From Eriocheir sinensis (taxonomy: Eukaryota; Arthropoda; Malacostraca; Decapoda; Varunidae), in contig NC_066515.1 in NCBI RefSeq assembly GCF_024679095.1, forward strand, positions 22,612,717-22,676,716: a stretch of DNA of 64,000 bases, written 5' to 3'. How positions within the stretch are numbered: the stretch's first letter is position 1; each line of letters starts with the position of its first letter. The translations under genes and the position numbers were made by a program. Below the pieces are notes generated by a model. It had not been told where the DNA came from. It saw nothing but the letters and a program-made list of their open reading frames with translations, and made no database searches. Below, one piece after another: positions 13,605-26,869 of this stretch.

Positions 13605-13851
13605 TTGGCAGAACTTACATGAAGGTTTGAAGATGGAATTGGGAGTAGTAGAGAGCGACGAGGAGGAAGAGGAAGAGAAGGACAAGGAACCCGCGACAAA
13701 GCCCAGAATACACACCACTGGAAGAGCTTACATGAAGGTTTGGTGATGGCAGTGGGAGTAGTAGACAGCGACGAGGAGGAAGAGGAAGAGGAGGAGGAGG
13801 AGGAGGAGGAGGAGGAGAAGGACAAGGAACCCGCGACAAAGCCCAGAATAA
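13602..13851. repeat. Tandem duplication with GGA expansion in copy 2
   Basis: Copy 1 spans 13602-13714 (113 bp) and copy 2 spans 13715-13851 (137 bp). Both carry CTTACATGAAGG, GGGAGTAGTAGA, GACGAGGAGGAAGAGG and GACAAGGAACCCGCGACAAA. Copy 2 has about 24 extra bases, all GGA triplets. Confidence 0.95.
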
Positions 13852-13859
13852 ACAGAAGA

Positions 13860-14140
13860 TAACAGCGGCGTCTCCACTTACGAGCCGAGCAATTAGGTTA
13901 ATTCACACCGGAGCGAGATGGCTTGTCGATGAGATACTGCGGAGCCGAGATGTCCCCCTCCCGGCGCCCTGCCTCTCGCCCCCTTATCATAAATCGGAGG
14001 CTGGGAGGTGACCGCTGGACTGGGCCGGCCATAAACGAACCGGTTTTTAGAATACGACATGAAATCCTGCTCCAAAAAACGCAAGTCGGAGCCCGAGTAT
14101 CAGTTCTCTGGAGGCTTTTGCTTGAAGGCAGTTCGGTTTA
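13860..14140. promoter_or_regulatory. Unique island with a Grainyhead-type palindrome
   Basis: Balanced composition. AACCGGTT at 14038-14045 is the classic Grainyhead/CP2 core. Also CAATTAGG near 13889, and CATAAA words near 13990 and 14030 that fit Abd-B/Caudal-type sites. Two overlapping open frames (63 and 72 aa) have no recognisable domain. Confidence 0.28.
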
Positions 14141-14870
14141 ATTGAAATGGTGGCCTCTTATCGCGTCTTCTTCTTCCTCTTTGGCTTCTTCGTTCTTCTC
14201 TCTTCCTCCTCCTCCTGTGCCGCCTTCTTCCTTTCATCCGTCTCATTCTCGGTGCTTTGAGGTTATGAAGGAGGAGGAAGGAGGAGGAGGAGGAGGAGGC
14301 CTGCTCTCATTTACCTCTCGTTGGTAGGAAGCGAAGAATTTAAGAAAGTTTCTCCTCCGATTGGTTTTGATCTTCTTGTCGCTCTTTTCCTTCCACCTTT
14401 CTATTCTTCCTTCGTTGCTTCCTTCTTTCTTTCCCTTTCCTTTTTCAGCTTTTGCGTTCTTCCATTCTTATCGTTTCGTCTTTCTCTTCTCCTTAACCTC
14501 ATTTTTCCTTTCCTTCTTCAAGTTCATAATCTCGTTCCCTTTTTCCCTTCGTCTTTCGTATTTCTTTTACGTCTATTTTTACCGTTTGTCCAAATTTTCA
14601 TTCTCGTTTTACTGACTCATCTTTGTTTTCTTTTATCTCCTCCTCCTCCTCCTCCTCCTGCTCCTCCTCCTCCTCCTCCTCTAAAGGGAAAATCACAAAA
14701 CCAGAAAACTGTAATCATGATTCTTCTCGTATTCCGCTTTATTGATACGCTGTTTGTTTACCTTCTTCGGCCCCTCTCTTTCCTGTCAGCGGGGAGGAGG
14801 AGGAGGAGGAAGAGGAGGAGGAGGAGGGAGTATTTTCCTCCTAAGATAGAGAAGTGGTGAGGGAGAGGAC
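14141..14870. repeat. Alternating (TCC)n and (GGA)n tracts
   Basis: TCC-rich at about 14157-14235, GGA-rich at 14268-14300, long pyrimidine DNA from 14340 with (TCC)n at 14637-14681, then (GGA)n at 14793-14826. The complementary arms could pair. The 179-aa frame (Phe/Leu/Ser/Pro-rich) follows from pyrimidine composition. Confidence 0.85.
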
Positions 14871-14923
14871 TGGAAGATGAATGAGGAGCTTCGGGAGGGA
14901 GTTTATCATGGCTCTGTGTCTGC

Positions 14924-14924
<1 letters not shown>

Positions 14925-14983
<59 letters not shown>
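14925..14983 (+). repeat. (GA)n microsatellite
   Basis: About 29 GA dinucleotides, followed by GGGAGA variants. Confidence 0.98.
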
Positions 14984-14992
<9 letters not shown>

Positions 14993-15279
14993 ACGGAGAA
15001 AGAAACAAAATAATGGTACTAACACGTGATTTCAACACACTACCATTTTCTTAACCTGACATAAATTCTAGAGAAACAGAATGGACGAGAGAGGAGAGAA
15101 AATGGTAGCCGTGTGTTTTCCCTCCCAGTCTTTTCCTTTCGCTATCTGTGGCTGTAAATAAGGACGTAATTGAAGCTCCTGCCTTTATCGTAACTTATTG
15201 ATGGTAAACAGACGTTCCGCCGAGCAGTAAACAAGAACAGTAAACAAGAGTCGTAAGCAATGAAGAAAAATATGTTTGG
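14984..15279. other. Unique DNA
   Basis: Nothing recognised. Confidence 0.35.
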
Positions 15280-15583
15280 TCGAGGATGAAGAAAAAGAAG
15301 ATGAAGAAGATGAAGAGGAAGAGGAAGAAGAGGAAGAAAAAAAAGAAGATATAGAAGAAGAGGAAAAATAAGAAAAATAAGAAGAAAAGAAGAAGAAAAG
15401 AAGGAGAAAAAGAAGAAAAAAAGAAGAAAATCAGAAAAATAAGAAGAAAATAAGAAAATAAGAAAATAAGAAAAAGAAAAAGAAAAAGAAGGGGAGCAAA
15501 AGAGGGAAAAAAGAGAGAAAGAGAGAGAAAGAGAGAGAACGAGAGAAGGAGGAGGAGAAAGAGAAAGAGAAAGAGAAAGAGAA

Positions 15584-15655
<72 letters not shown>
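15280..15655 (+). repeat. Polypurine tract ending in (GAGAAA)n and (GA)n
   Basis: GAA, GAAAA and GATGAA-type purine DNA from 15280, (GAGAAA)n at about 15556-15589 and pure (GA)32 at 15591-15654. Long minus-strand frames are artefacts. Confidence 0.95.
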
Positions 15656-15657
<2 letters not shown>

Positions 15658-15724
15658 GTCTTTGAATCTTGTTAGTTCCTGTCCCTTGAGGGGGTTGGAC
15701 CTTCCGGAACCTCCTGATGTCTTC

Positions 15725-16020
15725 ATTCTTTCCTCCCTCCTCCTTCTCTCCATGCATCCCTCCCTTCCCTCCCTCCCTCCCTCCCTCCCTCCCTCGTACT
15801 CTGCCTCCTTCCTCCTCCTCCTCCTCCTCCTCCTCCTCCTCCTCCTCCTCCTCCTCCTCCTCCTCCTCCTCCTCCTCCTCCTCCCTGCTTTCTTGACGTC
15901 TTAACTCCATTTTCTATTTTCTCCTTCTTCCACCTTTTCTCTCTTTCTCCTCTACGTACTCTACTTCCTTCCCCCCGCCCCCCCTCTACCTCCCTATGTC
16001 TCCTCCTCCGCCGTCTAAGT
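15725..16020 (+). repeat. Polypyrimidine tract with (TCCC)n and (TCC)n
   Basis: (TCCC)n at about 15764-15795 and about 26 TCC triplets at 15806-15884. With the purine tract ending at 15655, this makes a purine-then-pyrimidine inverted arrangement across about 70 bp. Confidence 0.95.
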
Positions 16021-16916
16021 CTCCTCTACCCTGGGTTTGTATTCGTCTTATTGTTGAGTTGCGTTGCTCTCTGCTTTTGGTTTCTTTTTGGCGTCTCCGT
16101 GGATGGAATATAGGTTGGTCTTGTCAGATGCTCCCCACACACACATCAACTATTTCCAAAGGCCAAAAAGGAGGTTAATCGAGTCCTAATGAGTGTTCTT
16201 TTAGGTTCACGGTACAGAAGAAGGCTCAGACTACCACTAGGGTCATAAAACTACCCCTGGAAATGCCCTAAACTCCCACGAAAGCCAAGTATATTACGTG
16301 TTCTTGGGCGCTGAAATGTTTTAGAATATGGCCGATAGTCCCTAGGTGCACGGTCTCTATGATTTCTTTTGATTAGTGTAGGAAATTGCTTGACGTGTAT
16401 TGCTTTTTTTTTATTCGTATTTCGTTGTTTACTGCCACCAGGGCTGTCATGGCGTCCGTCCCACCTTCCCCTCATCCGCCTTCCCCTCCGCTAAGCACCA
16501 CTTCCCGCCGCACCACCAATCCATTCCACCCACCGTTACACACCACTTCCTCACTCCACCCACAAGCCCACCATCAGCCGTCACACTCTACCGAACCTGC
16601 CCTTACGCCCACCTTGCCTCCCCGAACCACCACCAGCACCACCAGCGCCTTCATCTCTTCACGTCATCTCATTTGCCTTATCTGCGCATCTTCACCGCGC
16701 CTCTCAGACCTGCATAAGGGAGAGCCTCGGACCGCTGGTGTTGAGGTCTCTGACGCTTCGCCTTTGTGGTCCGCCAAGAACTACGTTGCCGCGACTGGCC
16801 CGATCATAATTACTTTCTGGCCAGATGAAACATGGTCGCTATTCATGGCATAACGAGAGGTGGGATGGGCCGGGGGATGGAAGCTGCGGTTTGTAGGGGC
16901 CTAGCGAGGATGGGAA
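16021..16916. other. Unique DNA; CCACC-rich at 16480-16640
   Basis: 16090-16400 is ordinary unique sequence. 16470-16640 is rich in CACC/CCAC words and yields Pro/Thr/Ser/His open frames (155 and 105 aa) without recognisable domains. No exon called. Confidence 0.4.
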
Positions 16917-17160
16917 GCGGAGAATTGATGGGGCTAGTTAAAGGGAAAGAAGGGGGATTATATAGTGATGGAGGGAATAGAAGTAGACAGGACGTATGGG
17001 TGAAAGGAGTGAATGGGATAGGTGAAACAGAGGCCTAGAGTTGATGCGGGTTGCGGAGAATTGATGGGGGTAGTTAAGGGGTAAGAATGGGATTAAATAG
17101 TGATGGAGGGAATGGGGAATAGACAGGACGCATGGGGGAAGGGGGTGAAGATGACAGACT
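16917..17160. repeat. 136-bp tandem duplication, 1.8 copies
   Basis: GCGGAGAATTGATGGGG at 16917 recurs at 17053, followed in both by TAGTTAA, TAGTGATGGAGGGAAT and AGACAGGACG. Confidence 0.9.

Positions 17161-19029
<1,869 letters not shown>

Positions 19030-19067
<38 letters not shown>
19030..19067 (+). repeat. (CA)n microsatellite
   Basis: About 18 CA dinucleotides. Confidence 0.97.
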
Positions 19068-19071
<4 letters not shown>

Positions 19072-20178
19072 TCATTAACCGTACAATCCACCCGCCGAAA
19101 ATCTCCCACTAACTAACTTCTGTACCTCATAAGGACGCTCCTCCCCTTAACCTTCCACCCTACACCTCCTATATCCCTTGTGCCCCCTCAGCGCCCCCTT
19201 CTGTCCCCCCAACCCCCTCATATACAGTCCAGTGCCCCTTGATACACCCGCACACCTCTACACGCTCACGTTCTGACCTCTCACGTTCCGTTCAAGACGT
19301 TCAGTGGCCTCTTAGCGGATCGCGTGGCGTGCGCTGCGCCCTCGCCATTAATCTAGTCAAGGGGGTTCCTCGACTAAATACCTGTGTTTATAATGGCTTG
19401 CCTAATGAGGTGATGCTCCCAGGTATCGGGCAACCAGGTGTACGCTAGACTGGACTCTTTAAGTTTCACAATCGATCCCTGTGGTTGTTTTTTCAAGCTC
19501 CTGGATATGTCGAGTTTAAAAGAATTAGTCCTCTGAGTTTCTGTTTAACTTTATAAATTTTAAGTTTAAGGCGGAGTGATTGCCTGCTAATTCCATGCTC
19601 CTGCTCGTTCGCATGATGGGATTGAGATATTTGTGCTCGTCTCCTGCCTCGCCTTCAGGTAGATCTGTCTCTCCCCGCCGCGCCGCAGGTAAAAAGCCTC
19701 CTCCCCCTCGCTCAGGTGTGAAGCCTGCGCCGTGTACACCTGTGCCGCCTAGGTGAGGTTGCGGTGCGTGTGTCTGCAGGGAAAGCGGAAGCCGGGGCAG
19801 GTGTTACAGGGGGTGGAGTTTTGTGAGGCGTAGCAGGGGAGGTGTTGGCAGTAGTAGTAGTAGTAGTAGTATCAGGAGATGGAGGAGGATGTGGAAAAGT
19901 GGATTTGTGTTAGGAGGATAAACTATAACAGGTTGGTTTAATATTTCATAATGTCGTAATTTACATTATTCACATAAGTATGCATAATGTGTTCAGCTCA
20001 AATGAATATGCATAACAACTAGAGAGATACGAGCGCTAAAGGCATTATGTTTTTAGTTACCATTATTTTTATTATTCATTATCATCACAATCATCATCAC
20101 CAATAATATGAACAAAAGCCTCAGAATTACTTGTGGTAGGAAAGCAGCATCACATGTGGTTAAACAGGTTATAGGGCT

Positions 20179-20213
<35 letters not shown>

Positions 20214-20400
20214 ATAGTGGAAGTAGAAGTAGCAGAAAAAGGTGGCAGTAAAAGTAGTAATGGACGTAGCAGCCGCAGTAGTAGTTAGCAGGAGGTGGAT
20301 TTAGGAGAGCAGAGTATCCTCGTCACTGGTTAATCTTGACCACCTCACGTAGTCCATGCAAATGAAGACGATTACTATCAGGACCTGCTACTGTTATGTG
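19068..20400. other. Unique DNA with clustered CAGGTR sites and TAG runs
   Basis: Between 19655 and 19805 there are repeated CAGGTA/CAGGTG/CACCTG words, a candidate bHLH or Snail-type cluster. Short (TAG)n runs lie at 19851-19870 and 20180-20212. A 69-aa frame at 19239-19448 has no known domain. Confidence 0.45.
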
Positions 20401-21959
20401 CAGGGAGGGAGAGGGAAGAGAAGGAAAGGAAAAGGAGGAGAGAAACAAGAAAAAGAGAATGAGAGTAGAAAGGGATAAGGAGGAAGAGGTGGAGAGATGG
20501 AGAAGGGTGGATGAGGATAGAGGAAAGAGGAAAGGAGAATAGATAAAGGGAGAGACAAGGAGTATAAAAGAATGAAGATGACAGGCTGTGTGTGGAGTAA
20601 AGAGGAGAGAAGTGTAGAAGATGCTGCGTAGATGAGGAAGAGGAGCGGAGAGAAGAGAAAAGAAGAGAAGAGGAGGGAGGGGGAGGACCACCAGCTATTG
20701 TGCTCTAGATCACCTCCGTCTATCGCCCATCGCTGCGAGAGAAAGCTTTTGTTGGGCAAGGAGGCGGCGGTACGCGGGCTGAGCCGAGTTAAGGAAGCCA
20801 CTTATAGTCTCGTCTCGCGGAGTGAAAATATTGTGGGTGTGAGGCGGGATAGAGAGAGAGGGAGAGAGGGAAAGAAAAGGAGGGGATGTTTGTGTTAAGT
20901 ATGAGTGGGAAGCTAAAAATATATTGTTTTCTTATGTACTTAAAATATTTTCCTCTTTGGTTTATATTTTAATTAGTCTGGCAAGCAGGGACGAAGAGGC
21001 TTTCACTACTATAAGTGGAGCTGTGTGGTAAGTCTATAGCAGTTGTATGTGGATTGTTTTATTGTACTCAGCTAAACCAAACAAAAATACAGCAAATAAA
21101 AAGGCATTGGTAAATATGTAAGAGTTTTTGTTTATGTTAGTTGTTATACACTTACACTGTGCTGCGTTTGCCTCATTACTTTTTGTTCTCTTGTCTTCGT
21201 TTTGAACCTCCCCTGCAGAGTTCGATAGGAAAAAAAAACGAGAAGAAAGTGCGAGATAGTTACCTACTAATCGTGCAATAATGTGATGCTGTCTGCGTTT
21301 ACATTATCCCCTCGTGTCATATTAGCTTCCGCCCGGGGAATGTAAAAAAGAAAAGCGAGACAGGAGGGAGGTACTAAAGAGAATCCGATTTTTTTTAGGG
21401 GATGGTAAGTGAATCTACTGTGTTGTTACATCGCTCCTACTCGTTTTTGTTCATGATATTGCTATTACGTTCGATTGGGTCCTGTTTTTGCGTCTTGTTT
21501 TGCCAGTCTCGCTTCCAGATGCAAAAAAGAGTGTAAGAAGTAGAAGCTATCGGCAATAACGACTTGATTCCTGTATACTGATGTCTTGCTTATATAACGT
21601 CCCTTGTATTTGTTGTTATGTTGGTATGGTTTTGTTTCAGTGGCAAAAGAAGCATAGAGAAAAAAAAATAGTTGAAGGAGAAGCAAGGGAAGGTGTCGGT
21701 TGCTATGTAGTGAATGTGATCGTTTTGCTTCACTAGTTTTTGTTGTAATTTATCACTGAATCACGGGCAAGAAAGAAGAGCTGGGGTGGAAGTAGAAAGA
21801 ATGGTGTTTCATTATATATATTGAGTGAGAGTATGCTCGTCTTCCCTACCTGATATTTTTTGGTCATCTGTAACATCTTCAAATTCAAAGGGCAGAACAG
21901 ATAATGGAGCAGTAGGAATTAATAAAGGAAAGTAGAAAGGGCTACCTACGTATAAGTTG
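20401..21959. other. Purine-rich block then unique AT-rich DNA
   Basis: 20400-20680 and 20850-20890 are purine-rich, giving artefactual minus-strand frames (122 and 135 aa). 20900-21959 is unique, AT-rich and without recognisable genes. Confidence 0.45.
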
Positions 21960-22530
21960 AATCATCGTGTTCTTGTTCCCACTTTTCATCGGTTAATTCT
22001 TTTTCTTTTTCTGGCGTAAAGGACTCGGGTCAAAAGTAGGAAAAAAAAATATGAGAGAAGGAAGAGTGAATAAAGTAATAAGTTTGTGTTCGGTAGGCAG
22101 TTGTATCGTCGTGTTCCTGTTGTTTTTTTATGTATAAATTTGCGTTTCTTTCCTCGCATAATAGAGTCGAGTGAGAAAAGGAGAAGGAAGGGGAAGAAGT
22201 TGAAATCGACAAAAAAGAAAAGGAAAAAAAGGGAGGTGAGTGCTTAAAAACTACCGTCGTGTTCCTGTTGTTTTTTTATGTACAAATTTGCGTTTCTTTC
22301 CTCGCATAATGGAGTCGAGTGAAAAAAGGAGAAGGAAGGGGAAGAAGTTGAAATCGACAAAAGAGAAAAGAAAAAAATAGGGAAATGAGTGCTTAAAAAC
22401 TGTACCGTCGTGTTCCTGTCCTGTCTCTCTCTTGTCTTGATTCGTTCGTGTTTTCTCCTATAAAGAGCTCGGGTCAAGGGCGAGGGCAAGACGTGAGAAA
22501 GAGACATAGAGAAAAAGAGAAAGAAGAAAA
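21960..22530. repeat. ~148-bp tandem array, about 4 diverged copies
   Basis: Copies start at a CGTGTTCYTGTT landmark near 21967, at 22107, 22255 and 22406. The second and third are nearly identical (CTCGCATAATRGAGTCGAG, GGGGAAGAAGTTGAAATCG). The outer two share ACTCGGGTCAA-type words. Confidence 0.88.
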
Positions 22531-22792
22531 GAAGAAATACTCGAAATAACCCAGTGTCCCGTCGGTACCAGTCTTATAAATGATAATGATAGCGGTCCAG
22601 TGTCTTATATTCTCTGCTTATGTGTCATCATTGTTATCATTATGGCTGTTGGAGACTTAGCTTTGAGGATGAAGTATTTCCTATCATTGTTATTACGGCT
22701 CATGATTTTCGGGGCAGAGGATACGAGGCTTGAGTGTGAAAGAGACAGGAGAGAGAGGAAGGGGGAGGAAAAAAATGATAGGTGGGGCGATA
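22531..22792. other. Spacer between two tandem arrays
   Basis: Unique sequence between the ~148-bp and 144-bp arrays; nothing recognised. Confidence 0.35.
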
Positions 22793-23530
22793 GAGAAAGG
22801 GAGGTAAATCATCAGAGGTACATTGAAAGAAACAAGAATGAGATATAAAAATGGGGTGTTTTCTATATAATGTACAGCGAAGACACGCGGTAATGACACA
22901 GGAGGGAGGGATGCATGATGGTAAAAAAAGAACGAGAGAAAAAATGGAAGTGAATCAGCTGAGGTATATCGATAGCAACAAGAATGAGATATAAAAACGG
23001 GGTCTTTTCTTTTATAATGCATAGCGAAGACACGGTAATGACACAGAAGGGAGGGATGCATGATGATAAAAAAGAATGAAAGAAAGAAAGGGAAGTGAAT
23101 CAGTTGAGTTTTATCGATAGCAACAAGAATGAAGCATAAAAATGGGGTGTTTTCTTTATAATGCACAGCGAAGGAACGGTAATGACACAGAAGGGAGGGA
23201 TGCATGATGATAAAAAAGAATGAAAGAAAGAAAGGGAAGTGAATCAGCTGAGGTATATCGATAGCAACAAGAATGAAGCATAAAAATGGGGTGTTTTCTT
23301 TATAATGCACAGCGAAGGAACGATAATGACACAGGAGGGAGGGATGCATGATGATAAAAAAGAACGAGAGAAAGAAAGGGAAGTAAATCAGCTGAGGTAT
23401 ATCGGTAGCAACAAGAATGAGATCTAAAAACGGGGTCTTTTCTATATAATGCACAGCGAAGACACCGTAATGACACAGAAGGGAGAGACGCATAGTGATT
23501 AATGGGAATGAGAGAGAGGATGTAGTACAC
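22793..23530. repeat. 144-bp tandem array, 5 copies, in-frame
   Basis: The landmark ACAAGAATG falls at 22832, 22978, 23123, 23267 and 23411 (periods 146, 145, 144, 144). Each unit carries AATGACACAG, GGGAGGGATGCATGATG and a purine run. 144 bp equals 48 codons, so a 287-aa minus-strand frame stays open through the array with a repeated Phe/Leu/His/Tyr-rich peptide. No start context, domain or flanking splice sites support a real gene. Confidence 0.97.
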
Positions 23531-24510
23531 GCATTGCACTTGTATAAAAAGAACAATATCGAACGTTAAGACAAAGACCTCTGCTCGATAGCTCTGGACG
23601 GAAGCACGCCAGTATATATCACCTCACGCCACCAGACCATGTAACATAATGAAGTGCTGTCAGATGCTAGTGTTTTTCTTTAATGTACATCTGCCTCATA
23701 CGTTTTTGGCGTTTTTATGGTGTCAAGGCTTAGTTGCCGGCGTGGAATGAAAAAAAAAAAAAAAAAAAAACGGTTGTCACAGTGGTCATTTCAACCGTCT
23801 TAGATATTTTGTTCTGTGAATGTGATAAACAGTAAGAGAGTGGCGAGTGTGACATCTAATTACCACTGTTTACCGTCTGAGGCTTCACCAAGGCTTCAGT
23901 TATCGGTCAGCTTGCAAAGAAATCCCTGAGTGTCAGTAGTTATTTGTGACATCCATTATTGGTATCGCAAGTAACATTCCCTTCATTTCCCAAGTTCTTA
24001 TTTATCGACAAAACTCTGTGCGGAAGGATAAAATCATGAGTGGGTTGTGCACTAACTCCTTGGCCCTTCCTGATTCTACGACGCTTGTATTCGTCGCAAA
24101 TCACTTTTAATCGCTGTCAACATCTACCTACGATCTTGAAACTTACGCAGCGGTTCATACTCGATAATTGTTTTTTTTCTGTTTATTGTATATTGTCAAT
24201 GATGATGGTTTGCACGTGATGTAAATTCAGGAAGATCATATCTACACAGAACGTTCGTCAAAGATTTTAACGCTTGTGTATTTGTTTAATTTTCGGAAAT
24301 TTCACATATATACCAATTTTCCTTCAATTTCATTCTCAATTGTATATCTTGCAAATTGAATATGTACCGTATGTTTTCTAGGAATGCAATACAGGTAGCA
24401 ATTTTCCCGCGATTTCCTGGAGGATGTAAATTTACCAAGAACTTTCCGTTGTGTTCGTTTGCTTGCAGGGCAGCCACGCACTGCCCTGCCCCGCCCTTCC
24501 CGTAGGCGAG
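23531..24510. other. Unique AT-rich DNA with a 21-bp poly(A) run
   Basis: (A)21 at 23750-23770; upstream I see no retroposon body. The rest is AT-rich and unrecognised. Confidence 0.45.
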
Positions 24511-24812
24511 AGGGGGTGTAGGGGCTGTGGTGGGTGTCTTTCTGTGGGTGTGAGGGGGTGTAAGGGCCTGTGGAGGGTGTGTCTTCTGGGTGTGATGGGT
24601 ATAGGGGGCTGTGATGGGTGTCTTTCTGTGGTCGTGATGGGGTGTAGGGGGCTGTGGTGGGTGTGCCTTCTCCTGGGCGTGAGAGGGTGTAGGGGCTGTG
24701 GTGGGTGTTCCTTCTCCTTGGTGTGACGGGGTGTAGGGGGCTGCGGTGGGTGTGCCTTCCTCTGGGTGTGAGGGGGTGTAGGAGGCTGCGTTGCGTGTGC
24801 TCCCGTGTCGTC
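24511..24812 (+). repeat. G-rich 42-45-bp minisatellite, 7 copies
   Basis: Units begin RKGGGTGTAGGGG at about 24511, 24553, 24595, 24637, 24682, 24726 and 24771. Each has several GGG runs and a pyrimidine island (TCTTTCTG or CCTTCTCC). Open frames on both strands (His/Pro/Thr- and Gly/Cys/Val-rich) follow from near-triplet periodicity. Confidence 0.95.
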
Positions 24813-24950
24813 CATCATCCCGGGCGCTGTTTGTTTCATGTCGTGTATCATCACTTCCTTGTTATTCTGATCACGTCCTCGGCGAGTGGAGTGTGTTGAT
24901 GGGAGGGTGACTCTAATTGCCAAAGGTGGGGGTGAGGTAAGGTGAGGCGT

Positions 24951-25236
24951 AGTCCTGTTTATATTATTTTCTTTGCTGTCCGTTACCATGAGTTACTTTC
25001 AAGAGAATACTCAGTTTGTTTGTCATTTATATATATTCAAGAGAAAGTCCTGTTTATATTCTTTGTTGTGCTGCCTGTTACCATGAGTTACTTTCAAGAG
25101 AATACTCAGTTTGTTTGTCATTTACATATATTCAAGAGAAAGTCCTGTTTATATTCTTTGTTGTTCTCCCTGTTACCATGAGCTACTCTCAAGAGAATAC
25201 TCAGTTTGTTTGTCATTTACATATATTCAAGAGAAA
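24951..25236. repeat. 95-bp tandem array, 3 copies
   Basis: AGTCCTGTTTATATT starts at 24951, 25046 and 25141, exactly 95 bp apart; the copies are nearly identical. Two plus-strand frames (79 and 96 aa) span it by chance. Confidence 0.98.
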
Positions 25237-25672
25237 TGTGCATCAGGTTCTTGAACAAAATAAAGCACGAATCACAAGTTTCTTGGTTGATTTTTTAAAA
25301 GTATAGTATTGCTGTTTTATTTTTGTGTTTAGTGGTTGCACATTCCAACAACTGACGCCTAAAATAATAAATAATAACCACCAGTTTTGATTAATTAGAT
25401 ATAGATATGATCCTTTTACGATTCCTCCTCAGGTTCTACTTTCCAACTTTTCCTAGACGAAGATATTTTTTTCAAAAGCCTGAAGTAAACCGGTTCAGGG
25501 GGCTGCGAGGGACACCTGCAACTCGAACCCTTTTCTGACCCCCTGTTTGAAGCCCCGCAGGCGCTCGAACGTGTGTCAAAGATTTCGAAGCAACATTTTC
25601 AAGCTACGTGGAAGTGTTTGGAGGAATTTATTGAAGTAACTGGACGAGCTTTGATTTTGGAATTTTGAGGGC

Positions 25673-25675
<3 letters not shown>
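25237..25675. other. Unique DNA with a Grainyhead-type site
   Basis: AACCGGTT at 25488-25495. The GC-rich stretch 25500-25575 has GCTCGAAC and CTCGAACCC words, but I could not fold a tRNA from it. No gene seen. Confidence 0.4.

Positions 25676-25748
<73 letters not shown>
25676..25748 (+). repeat. (GA)n microsatellite
   Basis: About 36 GA dinucleotides, decaying to GAGC variants to about 25775. Confidence 0.98.
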
Positions 25749-25755
<7 letters not shown>

Positions 25756-25843
25756 CGAGGAAGGGAGGGAGAGAGATTAAAATAAGAAGGGGAACATTAA
25801 AAATTAAGATAAACAACAAAGATAAGAAAACAATGCTAAACAA

Positions 25844-26166
<323 letters not shown>

Positions 26167-26475
26167 TATTTCTTGTAGGTGATTGAAACGTTATGGGTTG
26201 TATTTAGAGGGAGTAGAGGTCTTAGTTTTTTATTTATTTTTGGCTGTAAGATGTGAAGGTTTTATAGGTGTTTCTAGGTCTTAGTTGTTTATTTATTTTG
26301 GCTGTAAAATGTGAAGGTTTTATAGGTGTTTCTAGGTATCAGGTAATTTATGTTTTAGGTATGTAATTTCTTTGGGGTGATAGTAACGTAATATGTTGTG
26401 TATACGGGGAGTGAAGGTCATGTTTTTATCTATTTAAAGGGTACGATGTTCAGGTTTTATAGGCGTTTTTAGGGA
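26167..26475. repeat. Nested 59-bp and ~194-bp tandem repeat
   Basis: A 59-bp unit (GGTCTTAG...GGTTTTATAGGTGTTTCTA) is repeated exactly at 26218 and 26277. A larger unit beginning TTATTTCTTG/AATTTCTTTG and including GGTTTTATAGGYGTTT recurs about 194 bp later (26167-26280 versus 26361-26475). Confidence 0.85.
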
Positions 26476-26790
26476 CAGGTTATTCAAGGTGGTGTATAAT
26501 TACCCTGTTAATGATAAAGGTGTGTGAGGTATACAGGTAATGGTATACAGGGTAGAGGTAGAGTGTAGAGGTATAGGTGTACTGGCTATAGATGAAGATG
26601 GTGCTGTCAGTGTTTCGATGTCTCTGAGATTTTGAAGATGAGAAAAGGTTGCATGCTTCCTCTTCTCATGGTGATAAATGACATATTATTTTGATGGAAA
26701 GCAGGTAATTGATGTTTAAAATGGCAGTTGTATACTAGCTTTCAATCGATGTGATATTCGTCGTCTCCTGTTGATGGCTTTACGAGTTTA
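26476..26790. other. Unique AT-rich DNA
   Basis: Contains short repeats of TATACAGGTAATG-like words around 26530-26560, otherwise unrecognised. Confidence 0.35.
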
Positions 26791-26869
26791 GTTTTTTTTT
26801 TTATTGCAGAAGAGTCAGTTCAAGGGCATAAAAAAAGGAGACAAATGTGAAAAAAAGCCCGCTACTCAC
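26791..26869 (-). repeat. A-tailed dispersed repeat, copy 2 (reverse strand)
   Basis: On the minus strand: GTGAGTAGCGGGC, T7, a variable middle, ATGCCCTTGAACTG, ACTCTTCTGCAATA and an A-run. The only one of the seven good copies in reverse orientation. Confidence 0.75.

Noticed and set aside
25500..25575. tRNA-like CTCGAACCC words
   Set aside because: Could not form acceptor, D and anticodon stems on either strand.
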